Shown piece after piece: positions 8,601 through 9,384 of a stretch of DNA of 9,384 nucleotides (within the stretch, counting starts at the first letter, position 1; every line of letters starts with the position of its first letter). Origin of the DNA: JBLHLB01 sp047618505 (GTDB lineage Bacteria > Planctomycetota > UBA1135 > GCA-002686595); contig JBLHLB010000149.1 of assembly GCA_047618505.1 (NCBI GenBank), positions 1-9,384 of the forward strand, given 5' to 3'. Under the pieces are notes generated by a model that was given only the letters and a program-made list of their open reading frames with translations, was not told the origin of the DNA and ran no database searches. The translations under genes and the position numbers were made by a program.

Positions 8601-9045
8601 GATCGCCCTCGGGGTGCCAGTCCACCACGGTGTCGCGCGCCGTGTGCCAGGTAAGGCGCCGCGGGGAGCCGCCATCGACAGAGATTAGGTAGACATCAGA
8701 GTTGCCTTGGTACTGACCGGTGAAGGCAACCCACTGGCCATCGGGACTTAGTTGGGGGGCGCTCTCGGTTCCGTCACTGCTGGTTAGACGCCGGGCGTCA
8801 CCTCCATTGCGAGTGGTGATCCAAAGGTCGCCCGCGTAGGAGAAAACGATGTGCTCGGACGAGACCGTGGGCTCCTGGAGGAGCAGCGTTTCCTCCGCCA
8901 CCTCAAGCTCCGCTTCCTGCTGGGCTGCAGCTAGGGATCCGGTCGTTGCCAGAACCGCGAGGACAGCCCGCGCGGTCCATCTAATGGACCTCGCCTGGCG
9001 GGAAAGGCGAATGGGGTGCTTTGATCGATTCGAGTGGCTTCGCAT
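5659..9045 (-). CDS. Exported tricorn-type S41 peptidase
   Basis: This 1128-residue protein has the full bacterial tricorn-homologue layout. The signal peptide has a long basic n-region and a core RAVLAVLATTGSLAAA, probably cut after Ala41. TolB/PD40-type propeller repeats (S-P-D-G-like motifs at about 100, 348, 389, 434, 479 and 525) precede a Glu/Asp-rich linker (about 577-624) and more beta repeats leading from IDLEGIGQRILALPL. A helical region leads to His794 (CGHQYAYGGE), then a PDZ domain (about 813-904). The S41 core follows: LVLDERFNGGG, nucleophile Ser1017 in NERAGSGGD, GTRTWGG, and Glu1075 in IENVGVAPDVE. These match the His/Ser/Glu catalytic set of archaeal tricorn. The residue before the His, Ser in archaeal tricorn, is Gly793 here. 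The family is expected to degrade peptides, here outside the cytoplasm. I preferred ATG 9045 over GTG 9111, which adds 22 residues with no ribosome-binding site. The hairpin at 5607-5637 follows the gene. Confidence 0.93.
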   Translation of the reverse strand: MRSHSNRSKHPIRLSRQARSIRWTARAVLAVLATTGSLAAAQQEAELEVAEETLLLQEPTVSSEHIVFSYAGDLWITTRNGGDARRLTSSDGTESAPQLSPDGQWVAFTGQYQGNSDVYLISVDGGSPRRLTWHTARDTVVDWHPEGDRVVFRSGRNSGSPVSRLYEVALDSAKYGGTPTELELPRVMHASFNADATKFVYTPVEDAFRSWKRYRGGRVTPVWIYDRATQGVEVVPHANASDTFPGWLDGVVYFASDRDGSMDLYRYSPGEGPSLDSVEQITFFDDYDVRNMDVGSGVVVFEQAGAIHVYDPAFSATTRLHIRVREDGLAGSPRWQSVAGHVRAGGVSPNGKRAVFEARGEIITVPREHGAARNLTKSSGTHDRSPSWSPDGKSIAWFHDASDEYVLAVRNLEDGSEEVFDLQGGGFYYEPQWSPDGEHILFRDKTNRLAYLTLADRTVTLVARNAGSLGVLSTGSTWSPDSRWVAFEQRDPRTMYDRIALFEIASGETTAITDGLAAAGDPSFSPDGSLLYFVASIDVGPKLFGLDMTSSASRDWDANLYVAVLKADGEHPMAHRSDEGWSDKEEDSEEDTPAEDEANDEEATEESSKADDDEEKEAEEDAQPSIDLEGIGQRILALPLGSAQYRNLVAVKGGLLFLEQGSSGSPSLRKFDLKEREAKTLREDVTGFGLSGDGETLLFAEGRGKFQLSGLDASKPDSLAIDSVRIWVEPREEWPQTLREVWRIQRDYFYDPNMHGVDWDAMWPRYARFLPHVRHRSDLTLLIAELIGELACGHQYAYGGEFPETPSGPSVGLLGVNWEVDSDRYRIGRILLGQNWNPSLRSPMTEPGVNAAAGDYLIAVDGRNVSVTDNLYAVFENTAGRLTTLTLSASADGSDSREVAVLPLGSEGPLRRQAWVEDNRRRVAQLSGGRLAYIYMPNTGGPGREAFDRDFYSQLDKEGLVLDERFNGGGQVADYVIDVLSRDVRSYWLNREGWLSTSPFGLLNGPKVMVINERAGSGGDWMPWAFGQAKLGTLVGTRTWGGLVGISGYPPLMDGGTVTAASFGVMDSKGAWAIENVGVAPDVEVIQWPRDILAGKDPQLDRAVEIALEALKARGPVERPGYVPPKVR
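7174..7317 (-). repeat. Acidic low-complexity linker coding segment in the tricorn gene
   Basis: About 48 residues (577-624 of the protein) are mostly Glu, Asp, Ala and Ser. They sit just before the conserved IDLEGIGQRILALPL strand, at the junction between propeller regions. Charged inserts at this point are common in bacterial tricorn homologues and probably form a flexible surface loop. The coding DNA is correspondingly rich in TCC/CTC repeats on the plus strand. Confidence 0.75.
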
Positions 9046-9122
9046 GACGGCGTGCAGGCCTCTGGGGTGAGAGCGGGTGTGGGATCCGTTGGACGAATCA
9101 GCGTGTGGCACTTGGGCACGGG

Positions 9123-9128
9123 ATTGTA
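9123..9128 (-). promoter_or_regulatory. Possible -10 element for the tricorn gene
   Basis: On the minus strand the hexamer reads TACAAT, one base from the sigma-70 -10 consensus. Transcription would begin near 9115 and give a leader of about 70 nt to the ATG at 9045. No good -35 lies at 16-18 bases; a TTGACC at 9161-9166 is 32 bases away. If real, it would make the GTG at 9111 an unlikely start. This is a weak, single-hexamer call. Confidence 0.25.
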
Positions 9129-9280
9129 TGGCGGACTCCGGCTCCCTGCGGCCTGCCCCTGGTCAATGGTGCGTATCGTTTGCCCCCGACCTGATCCAAC
9201 TCGACTCTATGACAAGGGGCTCACAAGAGTTCTCCCGGCAGACGTTCCCAGTGGTCCTGTTGATGCCCTAGGATTCCGCC

Positions 9281-9384
9281 ATGAACTCACGTCGCCCCTC
9301 GATGCACAACTTGATCACCCACCAGACCCCTGCCGCTCCCGGACAGGGCCGTGTACTGCCCATGGGAGCTTGGGCCGGCACCCT
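9281..9384 (+). CDS. Start of a probable gene of unknown function (cut by window end)
   Basis: An ATG-initiated frame of 34 codons runs to the window edge without a stop. It begins MNSRRPSMHNLITHQTPAAP. AGGA at 9270-9273 lies seven bases before the ATG, a proper ribosome-binding site, and an in-frame TAG (9269-9271) just upstream fixes this as the first start in the frame. Third codon positions are mostly G or C, as in the neighbouring genes. The visible residues show no recognisable domain and no clear signal peptide. The gene diverges from the tricorn gene, so the two could share a control region. It could still be a chance open frame because so little is visible. Confidence 0.5.
   Translation, partial: MNSRRPSMHNLITHQTPAAPGQGRVLPMGAWAGT

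Noticed and set aside
9046..9111. GTG start at 9111 giving 22 extra residues on the tricorn protein
   Set aside because: It has no ribosome-binding site and would give a signal-peptide n-region of nearly 50 residues. It also falls at the expected transcription start of the candidate -10 element.
9123..9166. TTGACC (9161-9166) and TACAAT (9123-9128) on the minus strand as a promoter pair
   Set aside because: They are 32 bases apart, far beyond the usual 16-18 spacing, so only the -10-like hexamer is kept as a weak candidate.
1..9384. CRISPR arrays, tRNA/rRNA genes, insertion sequences or phage genes
   Set aside because: No direct-repeat array, cloverleaf, transposase motif or phage structural gene was seen on either strand.

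Overview
The window is a GC-rich bacterial chromosomal segment with three complete genes for large exported proteins and the start of a fourth. No phage, insertion-sequence, CRISPR, tRNA or rRNA signature is visible. Three things point to a Planctomycetota-like (or similar soil/marine, non-proteobacterial) genome: genes mostly without clear Shine-Dalgarno sites, hairpins without U-tracts between genes, and a C-terminal module on the first protein that resembles one I associate with planctomycete secreted proteins. This assignment is an inference from protein style, not from a marker gene.

Layout: (1) 50-1660, plus strand, an M43 (pappalysin/ulilysin-like) zinc metalloprotease with propeptide Cys-switch candidate, catalytic domain, PKD domain and a C-terminal beta-rich module. 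(2) 1661-1865, a convergent intergenic region packed with three strong hairpins. (3) 1866-5474, minus strand, an about 1200-residue exported VPS10/BNR (Asp-box) beta-propeller protein carrying an inserted PDZ domain, an inserted small beta-barrel-like domain and an acidic linker. (4) 5475-5658, a spacer with a GC-rich terminator-like hairpin behind the upstream gene and a perfect inverted repeat in the leader of the downstream gene. (5) 5659-9045, minus strand, a tricorn-type S41 peptidase (TolB/PD40 propellers, acidic linker, PDZ, catalytic S41 core). (6) 9046-9280, a divergent intergenic region with a possible -10 element for the tricorn gene. (7) 9281 to the window end, plus strand, the first 34 codons of a probable gene with a good ribosome-binding site.

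All three complete proteins carry export signals and two are clear peptidases. The simplest reading is a set of envelope or extracellular protein-degradation functions: an endoprotease (M43), a large tricorn-like peptidase, and a propeller scaffold that may bind peptides or polysaccharides. The tricorn and propeller genes run in the same direction, but a strong hairpin lies between them, so they need not form one operon. The most unusual points are the domain insertions in the propeller protein, the Gly in place of the Ser that normally precedes the active-site His in tricorn, the hairpin cluster at 1675-1829, and a nine-C tract at the start of the metalloprotease gene.
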